DNA of 64,000 nucleotides from Bubalus kerabau (GCF_029407905.1 NC_073634.1:24689501-24753500), one strand, 5' to 3'; counted from the first letter of the stretch, positions 34,045 to 46,718 are shown. Made by a program: numbers and translations. Notes: generated from the letters alone by a model not told the origin.

Positions 34045-35830
34045 ACATATACACACTACTATTTATAAAATCAATAACTAATAAGACCTATTGTATAGTA
34101 CAAGGAACTCTACTCAATACTCTGTAATGACCTATATGGGAAAAAAAATCTGAAAAAGAGAATACACAGAAGAACTGTACAAAAAAGGCCATAATGACCC
34201 AGATAACCACGATGGTGTGGTCATTCTCCTACAGCCAGACATCCTGGAGTGTGAAGTCAAGTGGGCCTTAGGAAGCATTACTACCAACAAAGCTAGTGGA
34301 GGTTATGGAATTCCAGCTGAGCTATTTTAAATCCTAAAAGATGACGCTGTTAAAGTACTGCATTCAATATGTCAGCAAATTTGGGAAATCCAGCAGTGGC
34401 CACAGGACTGGAAAAGTAAGTTTTCATCCCAACTCCCAAAAAAGGGCAGTGCTGAAGAATGTTCAGATCTCTGGACAGTTACACTCACTTCCCATGCTAG
34501 TAAGGTTATGCTTAAAATCCTTCAAATTAGGCTTCAGCAGGACTTGAATCAAGAACTTCCAGATGTACATGCTGGGTTTAGAAAAGGCAGTGGAACCAGA
34601 GATCAAATTGCCAACATTCGCTGAATCGTAGAGAAAGCAAGGGAATTCCAGAAAAACATCTACTTCTGTTTCATCGACTACATGAAAGCCTTTGTGTGAA
34701 TCACAGCAAACTATGGAAAATTCTTAAAGAGATGGGAATACCAGACTATCTTAGCTGTCTCATGAGAAACCTGTATGTGGGTCAAGAAGCAACCGTTATG
34801 GAACAATGGACTGATTCAAAATTGGAAAAGGAGTATGACAAGGTTATATATTGTCACCCTGTTTATTCAACTTATATGCAGAGTACATCATGCGAGATGC
34901 CAGGCTAGATGAATCACAAACTGTAATCAAGATTGCCAGAAGTATTAATAATCTCAAATATGCAGATGATACCTCTCTAATGGCCGAAATGAAGAGAAAC
35001 TAAAAAGCCTCTTGATGAAGGTGAAAGAGGAGAGTGAAAATGCTGGCTTAAAACTCAACATTCATAAAACTAAGGTCATGGCATCCTGTCTCATCATTTC
35101 ATGGCAAATAGAAGGGAAAAAAGTGGAAGCAGTGACAGATTTTCTCTTCTTATGCTTCAAAATCTCTGGGGATGGTGACTGCAGCCAAGAGATTGGAAGA
35201 CATTTGCTTCTTAGAAGGAAAGCTATGACAAACCTAGATACCATATTAAAAATCAAAGACATCACTTTGCCAACAAAGGTCTGTATAGTCAAAACTATGG
35301 TTTTTCCAGTAGTCATGTGCCAATGTGAGAATTGGACAGTAAAGAAGGGTGAATGCCGAAGAATTGGTGCTTTCAAATTGTGGTGCTGGAGAAGACTCTT
35401 GAGAGTCCCTTGAACAGCAAGGAGATCAAACCAGACAATCCTAAAGGAAATCAACCCTGAATATTCATTGGAAGGACAGATCCTGAAGCTTTAGCTTTAA
35501 TACTTTGGCCATCTGATGCAAAGAGCCGACTCATTGAAAAAGACCTTGATGCTGGGAAAAATTGAAGGCAAAAGGAGAAGAGGGTGACAGAGGATGAGCT
35601 GGTTGGATAGCATCACTGATTCAATGGACATGAACTTGGGCAAACTACGGGTGATATGAGGGATGGGGAGACTGGCATGCTGCCATCCACGGGGTTGCAA
35701 AGAGCTGGACATGACTTAGTGACTGAACAACAACAACATACATATATATGCAACTGATTCACTTTGCTATGCAGCAGAAACAAACACAATATTATAAAGC
35801 AACTGTACCCCAAATTAGTAATAAAAAAAG
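34045..35830 (+). mobile_element. L1 LINE 3' end split by BovB
   Basis: The left half (GACATATACACACTACTATT, AAGGAACTCTACTCAATACT, GACCTATATGGGAAAA) and the right half after the BovB (TATATGCAACTGATTCACTT, CAACTGTACCCCAAATTAGT) join into one ruminant L1 3' UTR. Confidence 0.85.
34164..35738 (+). mobile_element. BovB LINE, longest copy in window, degenerate
   Basis: About 1.57 kb covering sequence upstream of and through the reverse transcriptase, with YADD codons at 34959-34970, and the 3' UTR. It has many frameshifts and stops (readable frames at 34696-34908 and 35012-35413). The tail is GAACAACAACAACA and not the GAACT repeat. It is nested in an L1 3' end. The divergence suggests an older subfamily. 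Confidence 0.92.
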
Positions 35831-36359
35831 ACAATAAGAAAGAGTAAGTAACGAATGGAATAAATAGAAACCAAAATACTGAGACATTAGCTATAAACCC
35901 CAGATTCTTATGACTTCACTATTGAATTCTTCCAAATGTTAAGGAAGAAATAACAGTCTTGCACAAACTTAGAGAATACAAAAATACCAACTCATTTTAT
36001 GAAGCCAATAAACTGTTGATCTCCAAATCTGAGATCATCACAAGAAAAGAAAATTATAGACTACTTTCTCTTCTCAGTGATTAAAAAAGTTATAAATTAA
36101 ATATCAGCAAGACAAATCCAGCAACATTTAATATATAAGATGTGTATTTATTTCAAGCATTCAAAGTCAGTTTAACATTTATAGTCTTATTATTTACCCA
36201 ATAAATAAATAAAATATATATGATAATCTTTATAGATACAGAAAAGGAATTTGATAAAATTCAGTGTCCATTCATGGTTTAAAACTTAACAAACTAGTAA
36301 TTTCTTCTCTTTCTGGAAGTCTTTTAGTTTTAAATAAGTTTAGACTTATAGAAATGTAT
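35831..36359. other. No gene recognised
   Basis: Very AT-rich intergenic DNA, possibly decayed L1 (GAAAAGGAATTTGATAAAAT near 36241 recalls L1 ORF2). Confidence 0.4.
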
Positions 36360-37320
36360 AGTCACTGTTATAAAAATTAAAACTCAAACCACATATTGGA
36401 ATACAATATTTGTAAAACGTACCTGATGAAGGACTTGTATCAAGAATACAAAAGAATGCTTACGACTCAGTAAGAACTCAAATTAAAGTGAAAAAATGCA
36501 ATTTATAACATGGGCAAAAGATTTGAATAGATGTTTATGAATGGTTATAAGCACATGAAAAGATGCTCAACATCATTAACCGTCAAGGAAATGGAATTAA
36601 AACCACAATGAGATACCAGTACACACAAACTAGAAGGGTTACTATTAACAACACTGACAGTACCAAGTATTGGCAAAGATTTGGAACAACCAAAACACTC
36701 ATATACTTCTGGTTGGAGTGTAAACAATATGGCCACTTTGGAAAAATCTGACAACTTGTTATGAAGTTAAACATAGACCTACCATAGGACCCAGCAATCA
36801 CATTCCTGTGTATCTACCTAAAAGAAATGAAAACATATGTATTCATAAACATATATATTAATTCTTGAACGTTTACTACAACTATATTCATAATGGCCCA
36901 AATCTGGAAACAAAATGTTCTATTAAACAGGTGAATGGATAAATAAATTGTGGCACATCTATACAGTGGAATACTATTTAGAAATTTAAAAAAACTTAAT
37001 GAACTACTGATACATGAAATGACATGGATAGAATTTCAAAAGCATTATTCTCAGTGAAAGAAGCCAGACACAGACTTCCTACCTGAGTCCACGTATGTGC
37101 AGTTATAGACATTACACGGTATAGTGGTGGCATGCGTGTCAGCGTTGCCTGTGGTCATGGGGTGGGAGAAGGAAATTGACTTCAGAGGACAAAAGGGAAC
37201 TATATCATTAGTATGATGATAATTACGTTAGAGAATGCATTTGTAAAATTCATAGACTTGTGCTCTTAAAATTGGTGAATTTCATTGTATGAAAATCATA
37301 TCTCAATAAATCTGACCCCC
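36360..37320 (+). mobile_element. L1 LINE ORF2 end and 3' UTR (old)
   Basis: AACATCATTAACCGTCAAGG, AATGAGATACCAGTACACAC, GACCCAGCAATCACATTCCT, TATACAGTGGAATACTATTT and TCATATCTCAATAAATCTGA form a continuous decayed L1 3' region. Confidence 0.85.
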
Positions 37321-37880
37321 CAAAATAGGTCAAAGATTTGGACAGGTACTTCAGAAAAGAGAATATCCAGGTGCCCGATACACATGTGAAAAACCACAAC
37401 ATTGGAAGATGTGAAGCAGCTGGAACTGTCCCACACAGCTGGTGAGAATGTAACTTGCTACCACTTTGGGAGACTATTTGGCAATTTCGATGACTGAATA
37501 TGTGCATAACCTGTGGCCCAGCAATTTTGGTCCTATTTGTAGTAGTCAAAATTTACAAACAACCCAAATATCCATTCAACAGTAGAATAGATACCTAAAT
37601 GGTGTGTATCTACACAATGCAATACTACACATGATGAGAATGAATGAACTACTGCTACATATGTGTGAAACATAATAATGAATGAAAGAAACTGTACACA
37701 AAAGGCTGCATTTATTTAAAGTTCAAAAACAGAACAGATTAACTTATGGTAATAGACATCAGGATTGTGGTTATCTGACAGAAGGTTATAATTGGGTGGG
37801 AGCACAAAGGGGATTCTAGAGGAACAGTATCCCTTTTTGATCTTTGTACTCATTCAAACCGGAAAATTACTTGTAGTACA
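37321..37880 (+). mobile_element. Second L1 LINE 3' fragment, directly adjacent
   Basis: The order of L1 landmarks restarts (ACATGTGAAAAACCACAACA, CCACTTTGGGAGACTATTTG, GTGGCCCAGCAATTTTGGTC, ATGCAATACTACACATGATG), showing a second, differently diverged copy. Confidence 0.7.
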
Positions 37881-37999
37881 AAAGCACCTTTCACTTTACA
37901 AAGCAACACATCAAATTCATGAAAGGAACAAGGAAAACACCATAGAAGATCCATTTTTCAATTGTGTAAATTTATCCTAAGGAAAGAAAAATTCAACAG

Positions 38000-38316
38000 A
38001 AGCACAAAGCTTGCTGTGGAAATGATTATTTTAAACATGACATCTGTTAGCTAAAATCAGCCCAAATATTCAATGAGTGGACCAAGATTTAACAAATTAT
38101 GCTATTACCAGTACAAGATAATAACATACATTTAAAATGATGAACAGACTTTGTAGAGACACTAAAAATTTTTACAGGTACAATGTTAGGTAGAAAAATA
38201 AAAATTTAAGATGATAGGTACACTATGATTCTGTGTGAAAGTGAACCAATAGGTGGTATAAAAATATAAAAAACTTTTGTGTTGGAGTGATTTATGGGTT
38301 TTTTTTTTTTTTTTTG
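38000..38316 (+). mobile_element. Old L1-like 3' fragment with T17 run (tentative)
   Basis: TGAGTGGACCAAGATTTAAC and AAAATGATGAACAGACTTTG resemble a diverged L1 3' region. It ends in T17 at about 38300. Confidence 0.4.
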
Positions 38317-38645
38317 AGGGGGTAGCCCTCTACATTCAACCTCCCTACCACATGAATATTTTTTATATTATTTGAACCAGTTAGAGTTCTTCTATTGCAA
38401 GAAACTAACAAGTAAAAAAGATTTATGGAGCCATAAGGGAGTAACTTAGAGAATCAAATCAATTACTGCATACCTAAGAAGAAAGATAAAGGAACTAGGA
38501 AGGTTACAGAGATTTTAGAAACAAAAGTTCCCCAGCAAAGTCTCTAGGATTCTGCCTTCTGATGACTAGTCTTAAATACCTTCTTTCCCTGTGTGCTGCT
38601 ATGCAAGATTCAAATTATTGGAGGAGAAAATCTAATTATTCTGGC

Positions 38646-38950
38646 CTGCAGATGGTGACTGCAGCCATGAAATTAAAAGACGCTTACTCCTTGGAAGAAA
38701 AGTTATGACCAACCTAGATAGCATATTCAAAAGCAGAGACATTACTTTGCCAACAAAGGTCCATCTAGTCAAGGCTATGGTTTTTCCAGTGGTCATGTAT
38801 GGATGTGAGAGTTGAACTCTGAAGAAAGCTGAGTGTCGAAGAATTGATGCTTTTGAACTGTGGTGTTGGAGAAGACTCTTGAGAGTCCCTTGGACTGCAA
38901 GGAGATCCAACCAGTCCATCCTAAAGGAGACTAGTCCTGGGTGTTCATTG
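38646..38950 (+). mobile_element. BovB LINE internal fragment (first of two)
   Basis: It runs from CTGCAGATGGTGACTGCAGC to GTCCTGGGTGTTCATTG. The same segment occurs again, complete, in the adjacent element (39190-39640 minus its SINE). It has no BovB 3' end of its own. Confidence 0.9.
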
Positions 38951-38959
38951 GCAATCTTG

Positions 38960-39907
38960 AAATATCAATAACCTCAGATATGCAGATGACACCACCCTTA
39001 TGGCAGAAAGTGAAGAGGAACTAAAAAGCCTCTTGATGAAAGTAAAAGAGGAGAGCGAAAAAGTTGGCTTAAAGCTCAACATTCAGAAAACGAAGATCAT
39101 GGCATCTGGTCCCATCACTTCATGGGAAATAGATGGGGAAACAGTGAAAACAGTGTCAGTCTTTATTTTTTGGGGCTCCAAAATCACTGCAGATGGTGAC
39201 TGCAGCCATGAAATTAAAAGACACTTACTCTTGCCTTGGAAGGAAAGTTATGACCAACCTAGCTGCTGCTGCTAAGTCACTTCAGTCGTGTCCAACTCTG
39301 TGTGACCCCATGGACTGCAGCCTACCAGGCTTCTCCATCCATGAGATTTTGCAGGCAAGAGTACTGGAGTGGGGTGCCATTGCCTTCTCCATGACCAACC
39401 TAGATAGCATATTAAAAAGCAGAGATATTACTTTGCCAACAAAGGTCCGTCTGGTCAAGGCTATGGTTTTTCCAGTGGTCATGTATGGATGTGAGAGTTG
39501 GACTGTGAAGAAAGCTGAATACCAAAGAATCAATGCTTTGAACTGTGGTGTTGGAGAAGACTCTTGAGAGTCCCTTGGACTGCAAGGAGATCCAACCAGT
39601 CCATCCTAAAGGAGACCAGTCCTGGGTGTTCATTGGAAGGACTGATGCTGAGGCTGAAATTCCAATATTTTGGCCACCTCATGCGAAGAGTTGATTCATT
39701 GAAAAAGACCCTGATGCTGGGGAGGGATTGAGGGCAGGAGGAGAAGGGGATGTCAGAGGATGAGATGGCTGGATGGCATCACTGACTCGATGGACGTGAG
39801 TCTGAGTGAACTCTGGGAGTTGGTGATGGACAGGGAGGCCTGGCGTGCTGCGATTCATGGGGTCGCAGAGTTGGACATGACGGAGAGACTGAACTGAACT
39901 GAACTGA
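38960..39907 (+). mobile_element. BovB LINE with nested BovA SINE (second of two)
   Basis: It begins inside the reverse transcriptase just before YADD (codons at 38979-38990) and reaches the GAACTGAACTGA tail. The 91-codon frame at 39000-39275 is BovB coding sequence. The 124-codon frame at 39193-39567 is a BovB-SINE-BovB chimera. Confidence 0.92.
39263..39390 (-). mobile_element. BovA monomer SINE nested in BovB
   Basis: A 128-bp element from CTGCTGCTGCTAAGTCACTT to GGTGCCATTGCCTTCTCC. The exact 13-bp target duplication ATGACCAACCTAG flanks it (39250-39262 and 39391-39403). Confidence 0.96.
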
Positions 39908-40550
39908 AAGCTGTATTTAAAAGTACTAGTGTAACCAACTGTTCGAGTTTGCCCAGGACTTCCCTGGTTTAGCACTGAAAGCCCCATATAGCAGGAAACC
40001 CCTCAGTCCTGGTGAAATCTGGACTGTTGATCATCCTACTCAAGATTTAGCCACTTCAATTAATAAACATTTGTAATCTAGTTTCTCTAGACCAAGAATG
40101 GAGGCAGAGCTTAACCGTATAGTTCTGGCTCAGGGTCTCTCATGAGGTCGCAGTCAAGACGGCACCTGGGGCTGCAGTCATCTGATGGCTTGACTTGGGC
40201 TGAAGAGTCTGCATCCAAGTTCACTCATGTGGTTTTATCAGGAGGCCTTAATGTCTTACCATGTGGGTCTCTCCTTAGAGAGACATGGCAGCTGGCTTTC
40301 CCCATGAGCATGTGATCTGAGAGAAAGGCTAACTTGGACGCTGTGGAGTCTTTTGTAACCCTGTCGTGAAAGTTACATGTCATCACTTCTGCCATATTCT
40401 ATTGGTCACACAGATCAACTGTGGAACAATGTGAAGAAGGAACAACACAAGTGTGTGAATACCAGGGGGCAAGAATTATTGGGCCATCCTGCAGGCTGGC
40501 TCCCAACTCTAACCCTATCAGCATTTAGTAATATTCTGCTGATTTTTAAA
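39908..40550. other. Probable ancient repeat, family not named
   Basis: The stretch 40.08-40.52 kb (GGGTCTCTCCTTAGAGAGAC, CATGGCAGCTGGCTTTCCCC, GCCATATTCTATTGGTCACA) reads like an old mammalian interspersed repeat that I cannot assign. No gene is visible. Confidence 0.4.
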
Positions 40551-40910
40551 TTGTAGAACATATGGACAATTTAAGAGTGCAAGTATAATAGAAAAACATA
40601 TAATGATGAATACCTTTGCACATATATTTTATTTCCCACTCTGGTTATATGGCATAAATTTCTGATGTGCAATTATTAGGGTGCATGGTTTAAGCATTTT
40701 ATAATTTGTTATATATTGTCATAATGCTTTTCTGATATTCGCAGTGTATCAGAGTGCTCGTTTCACCATACCCTTGCTGACCTCAAATATTATTGATGGT
40801 AGCTGTGCCAATTTCTAAGTGAAAAATTGTACCTCCTTGTTTCAGAGCGCCTTTTTAATAGCAAGGTTGAATATTTTTCCATGTTCAGTGGCCCTTGCTA
40901 ATAAATAAGC
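40551..40910 (-). mobile_element. L1/HAL1-like fragment (old)
   Basis: AGTGTATCAGAGTGCTCGTT, CACCATACCCTTGCTGACCT and GCAAGGTTGAATATTTTTCC are reversed L1-type ORF2 landmarks. Confidence 0.6.
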
Positions 40911-41045
40911 ACGCAATAAGCCATAAATCCTTTCCAGATATATTCATGCTTTCATTCAATATTTATTGAATGCCTAGTGTAAGAACAGTGAAATGTCTCT
41001 ACTTCTAAGATGCTCACTTTCAAGTGAGAGAAATGGACAGGGAAG

Positions 41046-43404
41046 CAGTTCCATATATTCTAATCTGGGAAAATATTTTAAAATTTCAGAGTCAAAAAAC
41101 CATTAGGTTGCTGGTAGAGACTGAAAATATTGATACTTCTCTCTTGCTAGAACATCAAATACAGAGCTAAGAGATGGAGCTGAGAATCAGACCAAACAAA
41201 GGATCTCAAATCAAATCTTGTTGGCCTTGTCAGCCTCATCAGGAAGGTTAGATCTTTTCTCTGAGGGCAAAGGAAAGGAGGGGGCAAGCTGATCAGATTT
41301 GTGCTTTTGTAATTTCCCTTTGACTAAAGTGTGGAGAAGAACCTGGAAAGGGGTGATAATCAAGATAGGGTGGCCAGCCAGCGAACAACTGTAGTCTAGG
41401 AGGGCGCTGAGGATGGCTTTATCCCAGCAAGTGGCAGGAAGGATACTGAGAATTGTCTTAGGTTTAAATAGCACCCCTTGTCTCAGTCTAGGTCTTCAAG
41501 AAAATTAAGCAATAAAACAAAAGATTGACAGGTGGACTCCAAAACATGCCATTTACTGCTGGAAAAAGTTCCATAGAGGTCTTAGCTTAGAGTGAAAGCC
41601 AAATGAGATGCTAAGTTAAGCCCTAGGTGAGGGCAGCCCTCTCTGAGGTGAATTTTGAGGTATGCCACCTGGATCCCTCTTCAGAAATAAAGGACTGGTT
41701 CCCCTGTGCCAGGAGTGCTGCTCCTACACTCAGCTAGCGGCTGAGGGCCTTGGCAGAAAAATCCCGATAGCCCAAAGTTATGTCTCCTTCTTGAGTGGCT
41801 GGAATTCAATGACTGATCAGTAAGGAATATAAAGCTATGGTCCCCCTCCCCCAATTTGAGACAACTTTGAAAGGTCATCCCAGCTTTGGGGCTCCCTGGA
41901 GAATGGCCACAGCCTTTACTGAGACTAACTCTCAGCTGCACTTCTCCCTTTGCCCAATCTTGGTCCCTTCTTTTTCCTTCCTGCTCATTCTTCCAATCCT
42001 GTCCTTTTCTTTTCCCTCCTTTTTTTTTCTTTCTTTTTTTCTCTTTCCTTCCCCAACTGTTGATTCCAAAAGCACTACCTAATAAACCTCCTGCACACTA
42101 GTACTTATCTCAGAATCTGCCTCCCAGGGAACCCAACACGTGACACCTCGGGGAATGCAAAACCTGGAGGACTGGGATGTTTGTCCCCTGTAGCTAGCAG
42201 TCGAGAGGATGAAAAGTGGCTCAGAACTAATTCGTCCAGACAAATCATGGGTCATTCCACCTTCCCTGAGATAGAGCAGTCAAATGCATGGAGAAATGCC
42301 AGGACTGACACCACCTATGTTTGTTCAACAAAGCAGAAAATATTAGGACACCATTGAGTGAAATTAAAGAGATAGAATCACTGGGAATTAATGTAGTAGA
42401 TACAGGGGAGGAAAAATAGAGCCAGTCAAAAGTTACTCCTAACATTGCAAAATAGTAATCCTCCAATTAAATAAATTAATTAAAAATACAATAAAGAAAA
42501 AGAATTACTCCTATGTTTCTTACTCAGGTGACTGAGGGCATGGTAGTGCCTTGTAGCGTGATAAAAGAAAAAAACAAGTTTGAAGGAAAACATGTGTTCA
42601 GTTAGACGTGCCTTTAGGAAGTCAGAGTTGTTCCATTAGGCAATTAAAGATACTATCTGGAGTTCAGGAGTGTGGCCTGGAATAGCAATATATTGTGTGT
42701 GCTCATCAGTGTCTGCCAAGTAATGATGAGGATCCCACAAGGCTGACAGAGAAATAATTTAGGGAACAGAAGTAAATTTATTTTTAAAAAACCCAACAGT
42801 CTCTAATTAACATTTCCAGATATTTGAAAAGGTACAGCAAGAGCAAAGATGTGATAAAAAGGATGATCAGAAATATAAGGACAGACATCTTGGGAATGAA
42901 AAGTATGCTTGGCAAAATAAAAATTTCAGTGGAAGGATTAGAAGATAAAATATGTCAGACAGTAGAATATGAGAAAAAAAGGTGAAAAACATTCTTTCAA
43001 AAGACCCAACATTATCTTTATGTAGGTCCTGTCTTGGTCCTTATTATTGTTAATATTCATCCTTGGCTAGATTTCTGGATTTGCTTTTAGTTCATACAGG
43101 GAAAGGCTAGGGTTTTTGCATTGGACTGGAACAAAAATCTGTCTGAGGGGAAGGGATGTAGCAGGGAGGTGAAGAAGGGATAACTGCTGGGGTCTTTTCC
43201 CTGAGAAGGTTAAATGGGGTGGGTCCAAAGCTCTGGTGCATGCATTCACATTAAATGGTAGAACACCCTTTCTTTGTGCAGGGGTGGAAAAAAAATGTTT
43301 GCAGGAGCAGAAAACTTCGTGTCTTAGCCTTTGTATTAATAGCTCTATGAATGTGGGTCTTGCCTCTGTTTAGGAAAAGAGCCTCCCCTTTCTAAAGGTT
43401 CCAA
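41046..43404. other. No gene recognised
   Basis: Intergenic DNA including a pyrimidine-rich tract at 41965-42056. Frames of 60-87 codons have no signature. Confidence 0.4.
41965..42056. repeat. Polypyrimidine tract
   Basis: About 90 bases that are overwhelmingly C and T on the plus strand, ending CTTTCCTTCCCC. Such tracts can form triplex DNA, but nothing more is implied. Confidence 0.75.
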
Positions 43405-44264
43405 AAGGTCAGGCTGCTGTAATAGAATACCATAGGCTGGGTGGATTATAAACAACAAAAATTTATTTCTTACAATTCTGGAGGTTGAGAAGTTCAAGGT
43501 CAGGATGCCAGCAAATTTGATGGTGAATATGTGAATATCTGGTGAAAGCCCACTTCCTGGTTCTCACTGTGTCCTTACTTGGGGAAATGGGAAGGAGAAA
43601 TCTCTGGGGCTTCTTTTAGAAGGGCCCTAATCCCAGTCAGGACAGCTCCACTCATGACTTAATTATCTAATCACCTCCCGAAGACACCACCTCCCGAAGA
43701 CCCCACCTCCTGATACCAGCATATTGGTGATTAGATTGCAACATCACTTTGTAGACAAAAGCCCATATAGTCAAAAGCTATGGTTTTTTCCAGTAGTCAT
43801 GTATGCGTGTGAGAGTTGGACCATAAAGAAGGCCAAGTGCCGAAGAATTGATCCTCTGAACTATGGAGCTGGAGAAGACTCTTGAGAGTCCCTTGGACTG
43901 CAAGAATATCAAACCAGTCAATTCTAAAGGAAGTCAACCCTGAATATTCATTGGGAGGACTGATGCTGAAGCTGAAGCTCCAATACTTTGGCCACCTGAT
44001 GTGAAGAGCCAACTCATTGGAAAAGACCTGATGCTGGGAAAGATTGAGGGCAGAAGGAGATGAAAGAGGACGAGATGGTTGGATGGCATCAGTGACTCAA
44101 TGGACGTGAGTTTGAGCAAACTCCAGGAGATATAGTGAAGGACAGGGAAGCCTGGCATGCTGCAGTTCATGGCGTCGCAAAGAGTCGGACATGACTGAGG
44201 GACTGAACAACAACAACAAAAATGCATTGTGGGGACACAAACATTCAGTCTATTGCAGGTGACT
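43405..44264 (-). mobile_element. MaLR solo LTR (MLT1-like) split by BovB
   Basis: The left part (CTGCTGTAATAGAATACCAT, ATTTATTTCTTACAATTCTG) and the right part (GGGGACACAAACATTCAGTC) form one reversed LTR. A duplicated CACCTCCCGAAGAC unit lies at 43674-43704. Confidence 0.8.
43744..44220 (+). mobile_element. BovB LINE, 5'-truncated
   Basis: It covers the ORF C-terminus and 3' UTR with stops, and ends CTGAACAACAACAACAAA, the ACA-type tail. It interrupts a MaLR LTR. Confidence 0.9.
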
Positions 44265-46718
44265 GGAAATGGAGGAAGTTCTTTCTGCTGGTTTCTATGT
44301 TCTCTCTGAATGGGCACTGTCATCTGCTGAGGCTTGCTGGGTGAGCAGGGATGTTGGGGTGGGATGTGGGTAGGGAGCTGTGAGGAGTGTGAAGATTTGG
44401 GAGGAATCATCTAAACGAAGGATGAAAAACAATAACAAAAACAAAAAAGCTGCGTAGGGAAACAGGAAATGATCATCAGGCTACTCTGAGGGCTCAGGTG
44501 AGTGGTAGGTGAGTTGAAACACCACTGAAAAGTTGAGAGTGATTTTGACAACCAGAGCTGAAAATGAGGAATCTCTGAAAAAGAGGAGGCAAGCTGGTCT
44601 CATAATGAAAAGGTTCTTGAGAAGAGACTTGCATAAATGAAAAAGAGAAAAACATCCTCCTATGAGTCACAGGCCTCATTTTCCTCAGCTCCCTGGTCCT
44701 GCTTTGATGTTTACAAAGGGACAAGTGATTATAAAGGGGAAAGGTAATGGGAATAATAAACCCAGGACGCAGGAGAAGGAAGCGACTCCAGAGCCCCAAG
44801 GACGAAGGGACCAGCACGTACTCTGCTGCGAGGAAATGGGAAGGGACTTCCTGGAGCTCTCTTCATAGATCAGCCCCGTCCCCACCCTCACAGAAACTCC
44901 CTCCAGGGATCAGACACTTGGTTGTCTTTGCTGCTCTACCCTTAGTACCTAGAACAGAGTGTGGTACCTCACAAGTACAAGGTTAACACTTGGTGAATCA
45001 AAGATGTCCATGGTGTAGTCACGGGCTTTTTGAATGGCTGAGCACACCAAAGTCTGGTGTTTTGTTTTTTCTTCTCCGCCTTTACAAAAAGCTTTCAAAC
45101 AGCTTTTGGGCCTCTTGGGCCTTTTCAAAAGACAAATAATCCTACTGCTGCTCCAAGGGCCCCACCGCCCACTTCCCAACTGAAATTGCCTCTCTCTGTT
45201 CTTGTTGGAACGAGAGGCACAGCTTGCTTTGTGAGAACCTTGCATAGAAAATGGTGCAATCTGGGCCACTTTTCATCTTTTCCAATCTCATTTCCTAAAA
45301 TTAAAGAGAGAGAAATGTAAGGAATCTCAGGAATATGAAACTTCTCTGGAATGATCTTTATTGAGCAGTTCTTGGAACCAGCTGAAATCCTGAAGCTCTG
45401 TCAATGTGGCCAAGAAGAAGGGAAAATGACAAATAACTTCAACAGTCCTAGCCAAACTCTGAAAAAGATATCTAGAACTAGTTTTTTTCCTTCTGAGAGT
45501 GGTTTGCCTTTCCCCTAGTTTAGTAATTGTTAAAAGATTGTTTTAGATTCTTTGGGGGTGGAAGAAAAGAAAGGAGAAGGGAATCCAGTGTTTAGGAAGT
45601 AGCACGATGTGGTTAGTAGTGCCCTGGAAGCTGTGTAACTTACACGACTGTTTCATGCCTGCTGACTTCCTCTCCTTTCAGGGTGCCCCTGACTGTTAAG
45701 TAGGGTTTTTATTAATGGCATTCTCCTAAGGAGATTGTTCACAGCATTTAGGTTCCCCTTCCCATTTCCATCTCTCTTTGTGGCCTGTAAATCATCTTTC
45801 CAAGGGCTTCATTCATGGTGAAGAGCCATTTTATCTGCCTTATAATTACCGAAAAGAGTGTAAGAAAAACTGTGTTAGTCTGCCAGATGGGCCAGAAACA
45901 CTTGACTGCACTAAAAAATTTCCAGTCATGGTATTCTCAGCTTGCCCTTTTGCTGTGAGCAGTGCACAAAGTCCGCAAGCATTTCCCCTGAAATCTCCAC
46001 CGCCCCTTGGCCAGGGCGAGTTTGGCTGGTTACCAGAGGCCTGGGAGGAGACAGCCTATAGAGTGGCAATTTGCTTGCACCCTTCTTCTCACCCCATTGT
46101 AAGCGAACCACTTCCAAACTGAGCTGGTGGTGAGAAAGGAGCTGAAACTGATTTGCCCACAGTCCGGCTGGGTGAGTGCTGACCCAGGACTGAAGCACAG
46201 AATCGCTGCACGCCAGCCTGCCTGGGGCACATCGCGCTGAGTCACGGCTTCCTCAGGAATGCAGCTCATCTGGAATGCAGCGCAGGGGCACAGGCCTTTA
46301 GAAAGGGGAGGTTCTTTTCCTAAACAGAGTGAAAACCTACATTCATAAAGCTACAAGAGATCTTTAAAAAAAAAAAAAAAAATCACACACATTACATGTA
46401 AATAAAGAATTTTTCTTTTTACTTCTCCTCCCACCTCCATTTCAGGTTCCTACTTCGGGCCAAGGCACATTTCATCTTGGGCTCTATCTTTTCATCTTTT
46501 CGGATGTTTAAATATCTGTATTTTCTATGTATTATATAGTTATATGCATATATGTGTATACATACACACACAACAGAGATTTATAGACAGAGGGAATTTT
46601 GCTTTGACCTGAATGGTGTCATACAGTGTGAATTATTCTCCAACTTACTTTTTTTAAAAAATTAATTTAGCTATGTCTCTTGGAGACTTTTCTGTGGCAG
46701 TAGGTTCTAATTCTTTCT
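44265..46718. other. No gene recognised
   Basis: About 2.4 kb of relatively repeat-poor intergenic DNA with an A17 run near 46.37 kb and weak MIR-like text near 44.94 kb. Frames of 114 codons (45778-46122) and 158 codons (43934-44410, mostly BovB shadow) have no host domain. Confidence 0.45.

Noticed and set aside
45778..46122. 114-codon frame
   Set aside because: No signature, with overlapping minus-strand frames of similar length. No evidence of an exon.
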